Shown: positions 7,819-15,340 of the stretch, piece by piece
Layout: every line of letters begins with the position of its first letter
Position numbering within the stretch: the first letter of the stretch is position 1
Assembly (NCBI RefSeq): GCF_010686725.1
Contig: NZ_JAAGWZ010000005.1
Coordinates: forward strand, 62,001 to 126,000
Direction: 5' to 3'
DNA length: 64,000 nt
DNA from: Galbitalea soli
GTDB lineage: Bacteria > Actinomycetota > Actinomycetes > Actinomycetales > Microbacteriaceae
Notes under the pieces: model-generated
Database searches by the model: none
What the model was told of the DNA's origin: nothing
Seen by the model: the letters and a program-made list of their open reading frames with translations, nothing else
Position numbers and translations under genes: made by a program

Positions 7819-9911
7819 GCGCGCCCACGATTATTCGACCCACCGATGGCCGGATGCCCTCCGCGGCGGTGCCCTCGCGTCCTCGCCGAGCATTCCAGAC
7901 CGATATCGAGGGTCTCCGCGCGATCGCCGTGATCGCGGTGGTCGCATTCCATGCGACGATCCCCGGGTTCGGCGGCGGCTTCGCCGGCGTCGATGTCTTC
8001 TTCGTCATCTCTGGATACCTCATCACCGGTCAATTGATGCGAGAGTTTCTCTCCACCGGAACCGTCAAGCTCTTCGGGTTCTACGCTCGTCGCGCGAAGC
8101 GACTTCTCCCGGCCGCAACCGTCGTGCTTGTCGCGATCGCGGTGGCCACCGTTCTCTTGGAGCCGCTGCTGGGCGTCTACCGATCGATGCAGGACCTGCT
8201 TGCTGCGGCGCTCTATGCCACCAACTGGCACTTCATCGGCTTGGGAACGGACTACCTCGCGCAGTCGACGGCGGACAGCCCGGTCTTGCACTTCTGGTCG
8301 CTTGCGGTCGAAGAGCAGTTCTATCTCGCGTGGCCGATGCTGATCATCGCGGCTGGGTACGTCGCCCGTCGCCGGGGCATGGCGGCTGTGGGCGCTGTCG
8401 CGTCAGCTGTTGCGGCGGTGACCGTCGCATCCTTCATCGTGGGCGCCATTCTCACCGTGAGCGACCCCAAGCTCGCCTACATGGCAACCCAGGCGCGTGC
8501 GTGGGAATTCGGTGTCGGAGCGCTGATCGCACTGGCGGCGGGCAAGCTCCAGTCGGTCGCCGCCCGAGGCCCGGCACGAGGAGTTGGCTATGTGCTGGGT
8601 TGGGCGGGTCTCGCGGCCATCCTGTTCTCGGTCCTCACGTTCGACAGCGCGACTCCGTTCCCCGGCTACGCCGCACTCGTGCCGACCCTGGGAACGGGAG
8701 CGATCATTGCTGCGGGACTTCTCGTCGGCACCCGCATGGGCGGCGTCGGGTCGGTTCTGTCCCTCAGGCCGATTCGCTATATCGGGCGCCTCTCCTACGC
8801 CTGGTATCTGTGGCACTGGCCGGTGATGGTTCTCGTCGAGATCAAGACGAGCACCCTCTCCTGGCAGATGCGTTCCGTGCTCATGGTGGTGGCGCTTCTC
8901 TTGGCCGCCGCAACACTTCACCTGATCGAGATGCCCATCTCCCGGTGGAAAACGGTCGCCCGAAACGTCGGCCCCGCATTCGCGCTCGGTGTGCTGTGCA
9001 TGGTGACGGCATCCGCGTTGGTGCTGGGAATCGGGGCGACGGCGGTCAATGCCCTAGGTACCGCGGGTGCTCAAGTCTCTGCGGCCCAGATTCGCGCCGC
9101 ATTCGGGTCGGGCAAGGAATCCACGTCTGGCGCCGTCGTTCCGAGCGCGCTCGACGCTGTCAAAGATGTCCCAAAACCAGATGGATGCCTCTTCGACCAT
9201 GAAAAGGGTTTGACTGCCGCTTGCACGATCGGGCCCGTGGGCGGGCTTCCGGTAGTGCTCTTCGGCGATAGCCATGCTCACCAGTGGCTTCCGGCGATCG
9301 AGCAAATGGCTATCCCTCGGGGATGGCGGCTCACAGTGTTCGCTAAGTCAGGGTGCCCAGTTCCGAATATCGCGCCACGAACCGACGGCAGTCGATTCTC
9401 CGAGCCCGAATGCATCGCATGGCGTCAGGCCGCGATCACGGAAATCACTCGAACAATTCACCCCTCGTTGATCATCGTTTCGTCTCTCGACAACTACATT
9501 CCCGACAAGGGAGAAGTGCTGACAGCCTGGAACAACTCTCTGGACAAACTGCGGACGGCCGGCGTGCCCATTGCGTACATTCGCGACACCCCTATTCCGC
9601 CGCGGGATGTGCCGACCTGCATCTCTGGGTCATTGACCAACTGGTCCAAGTGCTCGTTCGCTCCGAGAAATGAAGTTGAGCCCGTTATCCAGCAGGCACT
9701 GATCGGCAACGAAGACAAGGTCACAGTTATCGATCTGTACAAGTACTTCTGCGACGCAACGACCTGCCCAGCGGTCAAGAACGGGGTGCTGCTGTACCGC
9801 GACAGCTCGCACATCACCGCTACGGCGGCTAAAGCCCTCTCTCAGCCCTTTGAACAGGCGTTTGTCGACGCGGGGCTCATTCCGAAGGCGAAGTCGACCG
9901 CTCAAGGGTGA
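7815..9911 (+). CDS. Polysaccharide O-acyltransferase (acyltransferase 3 plus SGNH domain)
   Basis: Membrane O-acetyltransferase of 698 residues, OafA type. Residues about 30-400 form the ten-helix acyltransferase-3 domain, opening with DIEGLRAIAVIAVVAFHA and containing DVFFVISGYLITGQL and YARRAKRLLPAA. After a linker the extracytoplasmic SGNH domain begins with the nucleophile motif FGDSHAHQW (Ser near 485) and ends with the DSSHIT block (Asp-x-x-His near 662). Such enzymes move acetyl groups from acetyl-CoA to a surface sugar polymer. Placement directly behind the synthase suggests that the island's polymer is acetylated. Confidence 0.92.
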   Translation: MSAPTIIRPTDGRMPSAAVPSRPRRAFQTDIEGLRAIAVIAVVAFHATIPGFGGGFAGVDVFFVISGYLITGQLMREFLSTGTVKLFGFYARRAKRLLPAATVVLVAIAVATVLLEPLLGVYRSMQDLLAAALYATNWHFIGLGTDYLAQSTADSPVLHFWSLAVEEQFYLAWPMLIIAAGYVARRRGMAAVGAVASAVAAVTVASFIVGAILTVSDPKLAYMATQARAWEFGVGALIALAAGKLQSVAARGPARGVGYVLGWAGLAAILFSVLTFDSATPFPGYAALVPTLGTGAIIAAGLLVGTRMGGVGSVLSLRPIRYIGRLSYAWYLWHWPVMVLVEIKTSTLSWQMRSVLMVVALLLAAATLHLIEMPISRWKTVARNVGPAFALGVLCMVTASALVLGIGATAVNALGTAGAQVSAAQIRAAFGSGKESTSGAVVPSALDAVKDVPKPDGCLFDHEKGLTAACTIGPVGGLPVVLFGDSHAHQWLPAIEQMAIPRGWRLTVFAKSGCPVPNIAPRTDGSRFSEPECIAWRQAAITEITRTIHPSLIIVSSLDNYIPDKGEVLTAWNNSLDKLRTAGVPIAYIRDTPIPPRDVPTCISGSLTNWSKCSFAPRNEVEPVIQQALIGNEDKVTVIDLYKYFCDATTCPAVKNGVLLYRDSSHITATAAKALSQPFEQAFVDAGLIPKAKSTAQG

Positions 9912-10004
9912 CCTCCCTGCTGCGTGACATCCGCCTCATCGGCAGCTACCACTGGCTGCTTGCACCAAGATTCTGTGCCGCTCTAAATGAGAAGGAGAAC
10001 CACG

Positions 10005-11423
10005 ATGACCACCGAAATCGGCTCTTCGCTGCCGCCCATTGTCGAGAATCCGCGCATGACGGTGATCGGCACTGGATACCTGGGCGCGACGCACGCCATC
10101 TGCATGGCGTTGCTCGGGTTCGACGTGCTCGGCGTCGATGTGGACTCGTCGAAGATCGCAGCGCTTCAATCGGGACGAGTTCCGTTTTACGAGCCCGGTC
10201 TGTCCGATGCACTGTCGGAGGCGCTCGCGAGCGGGCGGCTGCGCTTCAGCACCGACTTCGCCGAGGCCGCCGAGTGGGGTGACGTACATTTCCTGTGCGT
10301 CGGCACACCGCAGTCCAAGGGATCCGATGCGGCAGACCTGACCTATGTCGATCTCGCCTTCACGGAACTGGCGAGCCGAATCACTCGGCGCGCCTTGTTG
10401 GTGGGCAAGTCGACGGTGCCGATCGGCACGGCCGCACGTCTCACCTCGCTCGTGCAGGCCGTCTCGCCGGCGGGCACCGAACTCGAGCTCGCGTGGAACC
10501 CGGAGTTTCTCCGCGAGGGCTACGCGGTCAAGGACACACTGCATCCCGACCGTCTGGTGTTCGGGGTGCAATCCGTGTGGGCCGAGCGCCAGCTGGCGGC
10601 AGCCTTCCGACCGATCCTGGAGGAGGGCACTCCGTTGGTGGTCGCTGACCTCGCGACCGCTGAACTGGTCAAGGTCGCCGCCAACTCCTTCCTGGCCACC
10701 AAGATCTCCTATATCAATGCAATGGCGGAGGTGTGCGAGGCCACCGGCGCAGACGTCAACTTGTTGGCGACGGCGCTGGGCCACGACTCGCGGATCGGAT
10801 CGCGGTTTCTCAAGCCTGGACTCGGTTTCGGTGGGGGATGCCTGCCGAAGGACATCCGCGCGTTCGCTCACCGCGCCGACGAACTCGGTGTGGGCCAGGC
10901 AGTGGCGTTCCTCAGGGAGGTGGACTCAATCAACCAGCGCCGCCGCGTTCGCACCGTCAATCTCGTGGAAGAGCTCGCGGGCGGATCAGTGCGTGGGCTC
11001 CGGGTCGCGGCGCTCGGGGCAGCCTTCAAGCCGAACTCCGACGACATTCGCGACGCCCCAGCGCTCGACGTCGCACGGATGCTGCATGAGGCGGGCGCGA
11101 TCGTCACGGTCTATGACCCCGAGGCGATGGAAAACGCGAAGCGCTCCTACCCTGAATTGAACTACGCGGACTCGCTCGCGCAGGCGGTGGAGGAGGCGGA
11201 CGTCGTCGCGCTGTTGACGGAGTGGCAGGAGTTCCGCGACGCAGACCCGGACGATTTGGCCGAGCTGGTCGCGCATCGCCGCATCGTCGACGGGAGGCAC
11301 GCGCTCGATGCCGCCGACTTTCGGGCGAAGGGATGGGAGTTCCGCGCGCTCGGACGCCCAGCAAACCCGTCAACCGTGTCGCTCGAGGCGGATGCGCGCG
11401 AGGGCCTTCTCGCCTTCGCGTAG
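10005..11423 (+). CDS. ugd: UDP-glucose 6-dehydrogenase
   Basis: Oxidises UDP-glucose to UDP-glucuronate with two NAD+; 472 residues. The N-terminal Rossmann fold has VIGTGYLGATHA; the central part has NPEFLREGYAV and KVAANSFLATKISYINA; the catalytic cysteine is in GFGGGCLPKD (Cys279); the C-terminal domain has GAAFKPNSDDIRDAP. I start at the ATG at 10005, preceded by GAAGGAGA at proper spacing, not at the in-frame start at 9987. A 93-base gap separates it from the acyltransferase, but the shared orientation and context make it the precursor-supply gene of the island. Confidence 0.95.
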   Translation: MTTEIGSSLPPIVENPRMTVIGTGYLGATHAICMALLGFDVLGVDVDSSKIAALQSGRVPFYEPGLSDALSEALASGRLRFSTDFAEAAEWGDVHFLCVGTPQSKGSDAADLTYVDLAFTELASRITRRALLVGKSTVPIGTAARLTSLVQAVSPAGTELELAWNPEFLREGYAVKDTLHPDRLVFGVQSVWAERQLAAAFRPILEEGTPLVVADLATAELVKVAANSFLATKISYINAMAEVCEATGADVNLLATALGHDSRIGSRFLKPGLGFGGGCLPKDIRAFAHRADELGVGQAVAFLREVDSINQRRRVRTVNLVEELAGGSVRGLRVAALGAAFKPNSDDIRDAPALDVARMLHEAGAIVTVYDPEAMENAKRSYPELNYADSLAQAVEEADVVALLTEWQEFRDADPDDLAELVAHRRIVDGRHALDAADFRAKGWEFRALGRPANPSTVSLEADAREGLLAFA

Positions 11424-11425
11424 CC

Positions 11426-11440
11426 GAGCCCGGCGGGCTC
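11426..11440 (+). terminator. Tight hairpin after ugd
   Basis: GAGCCC-GGC-GGGCTC, a perfect 6-bp stem with a 3-base loop, begins two bases after the ugd stop codon. It is the likely end of the island transcript and lies just inside the right 52-bp repeat. Confidence 0.5.
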
Positions 11441-11455
11441 CTGGAGCGGAACCGC

Positions 11456-11507
11456 GGAGACGGGCATCCATCGAGTGTAAAGACGGCGCGCGGGGCTAAC
11501 CTCTCTG
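11456..11507. repeat. 52-bp direct repeat, right copy (exopolysaccharide island boundary)
   Basis: Identical to 4258-4309 over 52 bases. This copy keeps the functional TAACCT promoter box of the glycosylase gene and carries a useless duplicate of the trhO promoter and its first four codons (Met-Pro-Val-Ser, minus strand), which now read into the end of ugd. The pair therefore marks where a 7.2 kb block entered a former trhO/glycosylase divergent spacer. Confidence 0.93.
11497..11502 (+). promoter_or_regulatory. Leaderless -10 box TAACCT of the glycosylase gene
   Basis: TAACCT ends six bases before the ATG at 11509, the spacing at which transcription would begin on the A of the start codon. 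No Shine-Dalgarno is present. The same arrangement recurs before several other genes in the window. Confidence 0.6.
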
Positions 11508-11508
11508 C

Positions 11509-12432
11509 ATGGGTGCGACGGATGTTCGGGAGACGGTCTATCGTCCCGAGCATCCGGTCTCGCTGCGGCACGTGCTCGGCCCGCTGGTGCGCGGCGCCGC
11601 CGACCCCACCCACCGCTGGGAGGGCGCGGCGCTCTGGCGCACGGTGCTCACGCCGGACGGCCCCGCGACGCTGCACCTCGCCGTGAGCGGAGCCGCCGTG
11701 CACGCGACCGCCTGGGGGCCGGGTGCCGAGCGCGCGATCGCGGGTGTGCCCGAGCTGTGTGGGGCGGGGGACGACTGGGACGGGCTCGATGTGAGCGACC
11801 GCCCCTTCCTCGCCGAGGCGCGACGACGCGTTCCCGGGCTGCGGTTGACCCGCACGAACGCCGTGTTCGAGGCGCTCGTCGCCGGGATTCTGGAGCAGAA
11901 GGTGACGGGGCTCGAGGCGCGACGCGCCTGGCGCTGGCTCGTGACGGCGTATGGTGCGGTGGCACCCGGTCCCGCACCCGAGGGGATGCGGGTGATTCCG
12001 GCCCCGGAGGTCTGGCGCCGCATCCCGTCGTGGGACTGGCATCGTGCGGGGGTCGGCCCGAACCGCTCGGAGACCGCGGTGCGCGCGGCGACCGTCGCGA
12101 GCTCGCTCGAGCGCACCCTCGAACTCGGCCGGGGAGGCGAGGAGGTCGCCCGGCGATTGCGGTCGCTCCCCGGCATTGGCGTCTGGACGGCGGCCGAGAC
12201 CACGCAGCGCGCACACGGCGACCCCGACTCGCCGAGCGTCGGCGACTACCACCTGGCCTCCCTCGTGGGCTGGGCGCTCGTCGGCGCGCCCGTGGACGAC
12301 GACGGCATGCTCGAACTGCTCGCGCCCTACGCGGGCCACCGCCACCGGGTGGTGCGGCTGATCGAGGCGAGCGGCTTCCGCAAGCCCGCCTTCGGCCCCC
12401 GGATGACCGTGCAGGACCACCGCCGCCACTGA
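11509..12432 (+). CDS. DNA-3-methyladenine glycosylase II-like (HhH-GPD, AlkA type)
   Basis: Base-excision repair enzyme of 307 residues that should remove alkylated purines from DNA. The N-terminal third is the AlkA-like beta domain; the helix-hairpin-helix is LRSLPGIGVWTAAETTQRAH (about residues 218-237), followed by the catalytic aspartate in VGDYHLAS (Asp246). LVAGILEQKVTGLEARRAW near 125 is the usual helical-bundle entry. It is monocistronic, starts leaderless from the TAACCT box in the repeat, and was originally divergent from trhO. Confidence 0.9.
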   Translation: MGATDVRETVYRPEHPVSLRHVLGPLVRGAADPTHRWEGAALWRTVLTPDGPATLHLAVSGAAVHATAWGPGAERAIAGVPELCGAGDDWDGLDVSDRPFLAEARRRVPGLRLTRTNAVFEALVAGILEQKVTGLEARRAWRWLVTAYGAVAPGPAPEGMRVIPAPEVWRRIPSWDWHRAGVGPNRSETAVRAATVASSLERTLELGRGGEEVARRLRSLPGIGVWTAAETTQRAHGDPDSPSVGDYHLASLVGWALVGAPVDDDGMLELLAPYAGHRHRVVRLIEASGFRKPAFGPRMTVQDHRRH

Positions 12433-12563
12433 GGGTTGGCCGGCGCGGGTGCGCGCGCCGCGCGCCTCCACCCGCGCCTTCAGGCGCGCCTCCTCCCGCA
12501 CGCACCACGCGCGCCTCCCGCGCGTCTCCACCCGCACCACCCGCGCGCCTGCACCCGCACACT
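12433..12563. other. Low-complexity C/G-rich spacer
   Basis: An imperfect tandem of a CGCGCGCCTCCACCCGC-like unit fills the spacer after the glycosylase stop codon. Short open frames here are compositional and have no start signal. It is one of several repeat stretches attached to gene ends in this window. Confidence 0.55.
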
Positions 12564-12668
12564 TTGCAGGATGAGTCGGCGCGCGGCGCCGCCCTCTTCT
12601 CGGCGAGCCCAGCAGGGAGGCGGGCCGGCGGTGCCAGGCTCCCTCTTACGGCGGCGCGGCTCCTGCAA
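12564..12668 (+). repeat. 105-bp palindromic intergenic element, copy A
   Basis: The segment is bounded by TTGCAGGA and its exact complement TCCTGCAA. Aligned without gaps to the reverse complement of 47558-47662 it matches at about 80 of 105 positions, strongest at both ends and around GGCGGGCCGGCG. The outer arms continue as GC-rich complementary blocks (GGCGCCGCC near the left, GGCGGCGCGG near the right), so a long hairpin is possible. There is no coding capacity; a MITE-like or REP-like element or a conserved RNA hairpin are the options. Confidence 0.82.
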
Positions 12669-12676
12669 TGTGTGAC

Positions 12677-12770
<94 letters not shown>

Positions 12771-12814
12771 CGCGACGGCCGGCGCGGGCGCCGGCGGCGG
12801 GTTCGTTGGCGCCC

Positions 12815-12888
12815 TCAACAAACTGTAAATATTTCTGTAAAAAATTATTAGTAAAGTAAGTTGACAGATAAATCCAGCTGAGTAGAGT
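12815..12888 (+). promoter_or_regulatory. Strong consensus promoter with AT-rich upstream element
   Basis: TTGACA at 12861-12866, a 16-base spacer and TAGAGT at 12883-12888 give a near-consensus promoter, preceded by about 45 very AT-rich bases (around 12818-12860) resembling an UP element. Such a stretch is striking in this genome. Transcription to the right would start near 12895 and run through the 6C-like RNA in the antisense sense, or define its true strand. Confidence 0.55.
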
Positions 12889-12897
12889 GTTCTTCAT

Positions 12898-13035
12898 CAA
12901 GCCGCGAGGCGAACAAATCGGGGGGTTTGGTTCTCGCGCAAGGGCTGGCCGGTGCCGCGTACAACGCCGCCGCACAGCCGCCAGGGGAGGAGCGCCGGTA
13001 TCGGGGGGTTCGGCGCTCCTTCCCCCTTCCCCTCA
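12898..13035 (-). ncRNA. 6C-like small RNA (two C6-loop hairpins)
   Basis: On the minus strand two stem-loops expose the same 11 bases, AACCCCCCGAT, in their loops. Hairpin 1 has the stem GGAGCGCCG/CGGCGCTCC (13020-12989 region). Hairpin 2 has CGCGAG/CTCGCG plus an inner AACCAAA/TTTGTT (12938-12903). Two hairpins with six-cytosine loops are the defining mark of the actinobacterial 6C RNA, thought to pair with G-rich ribosome binding sites. The exact ends are not visible. The strong promoter at 12861 points the other way, so strand needs proof. Confidence 0.6.
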
Positions 13036-13044
13036 TCACAGACC

Positions 13045-13086
13045 CCGGCAGGTCGGCGTCTTTTCGGGTGTGCGTCGACCTGCCGG
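13045..13086. terminator. Long inverted repeat downstream of the FAD oxidoreductase gene
   Basis: CCGGCAGGTCG at 13045-13055 pairs perfectly with CGACCTGCCGG at 13076-13086 and extends inward by three more pairs including one G-T. The 14-base loop contains TTTT. A second hairpin, CGCGGGC-cagt-GCCCGCG, lies at 13094-13111. Together they probably end the minus-strand oxidoreductase transcript, or a plus-strand RNA from the promoter at 12861. Confidence 0.55.
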
Positions 13087-13230
13087 TCTCCCGCGCGGGC
13101 CAGTGCCCGCGGTGACGATCAGCGCGCCGCTGCTGAGCGCGGGCGCGCCGCAGGGCGGTCCGGCACAGGCGAGCGCGCCGGTCCAGCGGGCCCGGTCGGG
13201 TCGCGGGCGCGGGTCGCAGGGCAAGCGGGC

Positions 13231-14805
13231 TCAGCGACCGCCGCCGACGCCCGTTGCCTCGAGCACCGCCATCGCCGCGTTGTGCCCGCCGAGCCCACTG
13301 ACCGCGCCACCGCGCTGCGCGCCCGATCCGCAGAGCAGGATCCGCGGGTGCGCCGTCGCGACGCCCCAGCGCTCCGCCGCGGTGGCGAGCGGAGCGTCGT
13401 CCTCCAGGAACGGCCACGACAGCGGCCCGTGGAAGATGTTTCCGCCCGGCATGGCGAGCGCGTGTTCGAGGTCGAGGGTGGTCTTCGTCTCGATCGTCGG
13501 GCGCCCCGCGGCGTCTGCGAGCAGCAGCTCCTCGATCGGCTCGGCGAGCACCGAGTCGAGCGAGCGGATGACCGCCGCCTGATACTCGTCCCGTCGGGCG
13601 TCGTTCGTCTCTTCGGTCACCAGCCGGTCCGGCGCGTGCAGGGCGAAGACGGTGAGCGTCTGGGCGCCCGAGGCGCGCAACTCGGGCGACAGGATGCTCG
13701 GGTCGGTGAGCGAGTGGCAGTAGATCTCGCAGGGCAGCGGATCCGGCACCGACCCCGCGCTCGCACTCGCGTAGGCGGCGTCGAGCTGTGCCCAGCCCTC
13801 GTTGATGTGGAAGGTGCCGCCGAAGGCGGCGGCCGGGTCCACCGCGGGGTCGCGCAGTCGCGGCAGTCGCTTCAGCAGGAGGTTGACCTTCACTTGCGCG
13901 CCCTCGGGTCGGGCGACCGCGGGGCCGCCCCCGGCCCCGCCCGCCTCGAGCAGGCGCGCGAGCACGGCGGGCGCGACGCCGGAGAGCACGACCTCCGCGT
14001 GGAGTGGCCGCTCGCGGTCATCCAGCCGATAGCGCACCTCGCCGTCGGGCGTCACCGCGGTGACCTCGGCGCCGGTCACGAGCGTGGCGCCGGCGCGTCG
14101 CGCGGCGTTCAGCAACTCGCCCGAGACGCTGCCCATGCCGCCGATCGGCACGTCCCAGTCGCCCGTTCCGCCGCCGATCACGTGGTAGAGGAAGCAGCGG
14201 TTGGCGGCGAGCGTCTCGTCGACGTTGGGGGCGAAGGTGCCGATGAGGGCGTCGGTGAGCACGACTCCGCGCACGAGGTCGTCGCCGAAGGTCTCGCGGA
14301 TACCCGACCCCACCGGCTGCTCGATGAAGCGGTGCCACAGGGCGTCGTCGCCGACCGCGGCCCGCGCCTCCGAGCGGCGCAGCAGCGGCTCGGTGACCGT
14401 GGGGAACAGGGCGCGCGCGAGCGTGGCCGTGCCCGCGTAGAACTCCGACCACGCGCCGGCGTCGGCACCGAGCGCCCGCGCCGTCGCGGCGGGGTCGCCG
14501 CCATCGACGAGAACGCCCGTCTCCGTGCCGGGGCGGGGGGTGTAGGAGGAGTAGCGGCGACGCGCGAGCCGGATATCGAGGCCGAGGTCGTGGATGATGC
14601 GGGAGGGGAGGAGTGACACCAGGTAGGAGTAGCGCGAGAGCCGGGCATCCACCCCCTCGAAGGCCTGTGCCGAGACCGCTGCGCCGCCGAGATGATCCTG
14701 TCGTTCGAGCAGGATGACCGACTTGCCGGCCCGCGCCAGATACGCCGCCGCCACCAGCGCGTTGTGCCCGCCGCCGACGATGGCGACGTCGTAGCGGCCG
14801 GTCAC
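13231..14805 (-). CDS. FAD-dependent phytoene-desaturase-like oxidoreductase
   Basis: A 524-residue flavoprotein of the COG1233 family (phytoene dehydrogenase and related proteins). The N-terminus carries the dinucleotide motif VAIVGGGHNALVAAAYLARAG; the C-terminus has the second FAD block LLCGSGAQRGGAVSGLGGHN. There is no carotenoid gene nearby, so it is better read as a relative of unknown substrate than as CrtI. Translation starts at the GTG at 14805, overlapping the marR stop as GTGA; the frame upstream of that belongs to marR DNA. It should be cotranscribed with and possibly controlled by marR. Confidence 0.85.
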   Translation of the reverse strand: MTGRYDVAIVGGGHNALVAAAYLARAGKSVILLERQDHLGGAAVSAQAFEGVDARLSRYSYLVSLLPSRIIHDLGLDIRLARRRYSSYTPRPGTETGVLVDGGDPAATARALGADAGAWSEFYAGTATLARALFPTVTEPLLRRSEARAAVGDDALWHRFIEQPVGSGIRETFGDDLVRGVVLTDALIGTFAPNVDETLAANRCFLYHVIGGGTGDWDVPIGGMGSVSGELLNAARRAGATLVTGAEVTAVTPDGEVRYRLDDRERPLHAEVVLSGVAPAVLARLLEAGGAGGGPAVARPEGAQVKVNLLLKRLPRLRDPAVDPAAAFGGTFHINEGWAQLDAAYASASAGSVPDPLPCEIYCHSLTDPSILSPELRASGAQTLTVFALHAPDRLVTEETNDARRDEYQAAVIRSLDSVLAEPIEELLLADAAGRPTIETKTTLDLEHALAMPGGNIFHGPLSWPFLEDDAPLATAAERWGVATAHPRILLCGSGAQRGGAVSGLGGHNAAMAVLEATGVGGGR

Positions 14806-15314
14806 GCCATGGCCTCGAGGTGCTCCGGGTCGGCGGGGTCGGACTCCTCGTCGCAGGCGGGGGTGCCGACGGCGGCGAGCACGCGCGCGGAGATGTCGGC
14901 GACGGTCTCGAGCTCCTCCGGCGTCAGCACGTCGAGGAAGTACCGACGGATGTTCGCCGCGTGCTCGCGCATCGTGCCGAGTACGGCGCGCGTGCCGGCG
15001 GGGGTCAGCTCGACCCAGCTGCCGCGCAGGTCGGTGTCGCACTCGCTCCGGGCGACGAGGCCGCGCCGATCCATGCGGGTGACCTGGTGAGAGACGCGGC
15101 TCTTCTCCCAGCCGAGGCGTTCGGCGAGTTCACGGGCGCGGATCCGGCGGCCGGGCACGGCGAACACCGTCATGAGCAGGTCGTACTCGGGGCGGGAGAT
15201 GTCGCCGGCCGCGTGGAGCTCGCGCTCGAGCACCTGGTCGAGGCGGCGCCGCATCTCGACGAAGGTGCGCCAGGCGCGCCACTCCTCCTCGCTGATCTCC
15301 GAGGACGACTCCAT
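14802..15314 (-). CDS. MarR-family transcriptional regulator
   Basis: A 170-residue winged-helix regulator. The helix-turn-helix lies at IRARELAERLGWEKSRVSHQ (about 65-85), followed by the wing with the MarR signature MDRRGLVARSECDTDLRG. Family members usually repress their own operon and release DNA on binding a small phenolic or oxidant. TACTGT lies seven bases before the ATG, so the message is probably leaderless. Overlap with the oxidoreductase suggests a two-gene operon. Confidence 0.9.
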   Translation of the reverse strand: MESSSEISEEEWRAWRTFVEMRRRLDQVLERELHAAGDISRPEYDLLMTVFAVPGRRIRARELAERLGWEKSRVSHQVTRMDRRGLVARSECDTDLRGSWVELTPAGTRAVLGTMREHAANIRRYFLDVLTPEELETVADISARVLAAVGTPACDEESDPADPEHLEAMA

Positions 15315-15340
15315 GCCGACAACAGTAGTTCGTCGCGGCC

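Noticed and set aside
5927-11423. Island read as a hyaluronan or cellulose operon
   Set aside because: The synthase lacks PilZ and BcsB/BcsC partners, and hyaluronan synthesis would not need an acyltransferase. The polymer is left unnamed.
4258-11507. Island as an integrative element with att sites
   Set aside because: The 52-bp repeats look like att sites in placement, but no integrase, excisionase or tRNA gene is present; promoter-region duplication describes the repeat fully.
13231-14805. FAD oxidoreductase as carotenoid biosynthesis gene crtI
   Set aside because: No phytoene synthase or prenyl transferase nearby and the family is broad; the MarR pairing argues for another substrate.
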